Shown: positions 63,186-64,000 of the stretch, in pieces
Numbering within the stretch: position 1 is the first letter of the stretch
Layout: each line of letters opens with the position of its first letter
Assembly: GCF_020923435.1 (NCBI RefSeq)
Contig: NZ_CP087263.1
Span: forward strand, 2,809,970-2,873,969
DNA from: Brevibacillus humidisoli
Lineage (GTDB): Bacteria; Bacillota; Bacilli; Brevibacillales; Brevibacillaceae
Length of the DNA stretch: 64,000 nucleotides
Reading direction: 5' to 3'
Position numbers and translations under genes: made by a program
Notes under the pieces: generated by a model
Seen by the model: the letters and a program-made list of their open reading frames with translations, nothing else
The model's database searches: none
What the model was told of the DNA's origin: nothing

Positions 63186-64000
63186 GTGAGACAATCGATT
63201 CTGTTGCTGATCAGCCTGCTGCTTCTGATCACACCCGCACATGCAGCTCCAGCAGATAAAACGATTCGCATCATCGTAAAAACATCGCCGCAATCGTCTT
63301 TCTTCTCGGAACTAACGGTTCGCAGCAGTAATAAAGTAGCCAAGCAAATCTTGAAGAGCAAACCGGTGAGGTGGGAAACACAACCTGAATTGCCCCGAGC
63401 ATACATCCAGATCGGCAAGCAGGAGTTCACCTATGACGAGCTGTCCCGGCTATATGACCAATCCGGACGACAAAGGCTGATTTCTGCAGGCGTCAGCCGT
63501 ACCCTGGACCTCTGGGTTCGTTATGTCGAGCAGGCGCACTTCGGACAACCGCTGCATTGGAAAGACGTGAAAAAAAAGTTTCGCCGCATGTCTTATGCGT
63601 TTGTTACCGATCTGGAAACGGGAAAACAGTTTGCCATACAGCGGCGGGCGGGTAGCCGCCATGCCGATGTCCAGCCGCTGACTCGGAAGGACACAGCCAC
63701 ACTGAAGCAAATCTACGAGGGAAAGTGGAGTTGGCGACGTCGAGCGATCCTGGTATCTATCGACGGTCAGCACTACGCAGCTTCCATGCACGGTATGCCG
63801 CACGGAGCGGGTGCAATTGCCGACAACGGGTTTCCCGGCCACTTTTGCATCCATTTTCTCGGCAGTGCCACACACCGTAGGCGGGAGCCCGATCCCGGCC
63901 ATAGTCTGATGATCCTGAAAGCGAGCGGCCGGCTGTTGGAAACAGTGATGCAGTCCTCTCCAGAGCAGCTGGCTGACTACTTTCTGACCTCCCTGCATGA
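63186..64000 (+). CDS. Exported protein of an unnamed Firmicutes family (3' end outside window)
   Basis: 271 residues visible, no stop before the right edge. GTG start at 63186 with AAGGAGG eight bases upstream. Signal peptide LLLISLLLLITPAHAA. The C-terminal part reads SYAFVTDLETGKQFAIQRRA, HADVQPLTRKDTATLKQIYE, then YAASMHGMPHG and GHFCIHFLGSATH, the signature of a widespread clostridial and bacillal exported family I know only as unannotated. The HG-x14-H-x-C spacing recalls the YkuD catalytic site. Next to two cell-wall enzymes on the other strand. Confidence 0.8.
   Translation, partial: MRQSILLLISLLLLITPAHAAPADKTIRIIVKTSPQSSFFSELTVRSSNKVAKQILKSKPVRWETQPELPRAYIQIGKQEFTYDELSRLYDQSGRQRLISAGVSRTLDLWVRYVEQAHFGQPLHWKDVKKKFRRMSYAFVTDLETGKQFAIQRRAGSRHADVQPLTRKDTATLKQIYEGKWSWRRRAILVSIDGQHYAASMHGMPHGAGAIADNGFPGHFCIHFLGSATHRRREPDPGHSLMILKASGRLLETVMQSSPEQLADYFLTSLH

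Overview
The window looks like chromosomal DNA of an aerobic, endospore-forming member of the Bacillales, most like Brevibacillus or another Paenibacillaceae. The evidence is a small acid-soluble spore protein (SspI), a complete GerA/GerB/GerC-type germinant receptor operon, a CwlD-like amidase, strong AGGAGG ribosome binding sites with many GTG and TTG starts, T-box and S-box leaders, and moderately GC-rich codon use. The genus is inferred from gene content, not proven. No rRNA, tRNA, CRISPR array, prophage or transposase gene was seen.

Layout. 1-4.5 kb: choline-to-glycine-betaine locus (partial gbsB, gbsA, divergent gbsR, and a CHT1-like sodium/choline symporter instead of an ABC importer). 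4.6-7.7 kb: ECF sigma factor operon (sigma factor with an apparent ATA start, zinc anti-sigma factor, a membrane protein with a threefold internal repeat, a LiaI-like membrane protein). 7.8-11.4 kb: fixABCX electron-transfer flavoprotein operon with a small extra downstream gene. 11.9-12.2 kb and 22.6-22.9 kb: two inverted copies of a ~205-230 bp foldback element with perfect 18-bp terminal inverted repeats. 12.2-22.6 kb: DUF169, CapA-like, nucleotide-sugar dehydrogenase, ferredoxin, DUF350, MutS2, a YvlD-like membrane protein, and larBE. 23-25.7 kb: two glycosyltransferases. 25.9-30.2 kb: zapA and a T-box-controlled pheST. 30.2-39.5 kb: DUF2225, rRNA methylase, ktrA-like gene, sspI, ger operon, DUF1294, DedA, ktrB. 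39.6-47 kb: exported PepF, B12-type radical SAM protein, MoaB, second ktrB, and a sodium/solute symporter. 47-47.8 kb: two small lysine-rich, probably spore-associated proteins. 47.9-54.4 kb: ilvBHC-leuAB behind a leucine T-box, without leuCD. 54.6-61.6 kb: sulfate assimilation (sat, cysH, ferredoxin-type sulfite reductase) next to metI-metC under a SAM-I riboswitch. 61.6-64 kb: cell-wall enzymes (CwlD, YkuD transpeptidase, and a partial exported protein).

How the parts fit. Choline would enter through the symporter, be oxidised by GbsB and GbsA to glycine betaine, and GbsR probably senses choline and blocks transcription from an inverted repeat just downstream of the promoter. Sulfate is taken via APS and sulfite to sulfide, then homocysteine is made by MetI/MetC, gated by SAM. 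Branched-chain and phenylalanyl-tRNA genes are controlled by uncharged tRNA. The ger operon, sspI, cwlD and the Lys/His-rich proteins are sporulation or germination functions. The most unusual items are the foldback repeat family, the ECF operon with its repeat-built membrane protein, and the Lys/His-repeat protein pair.
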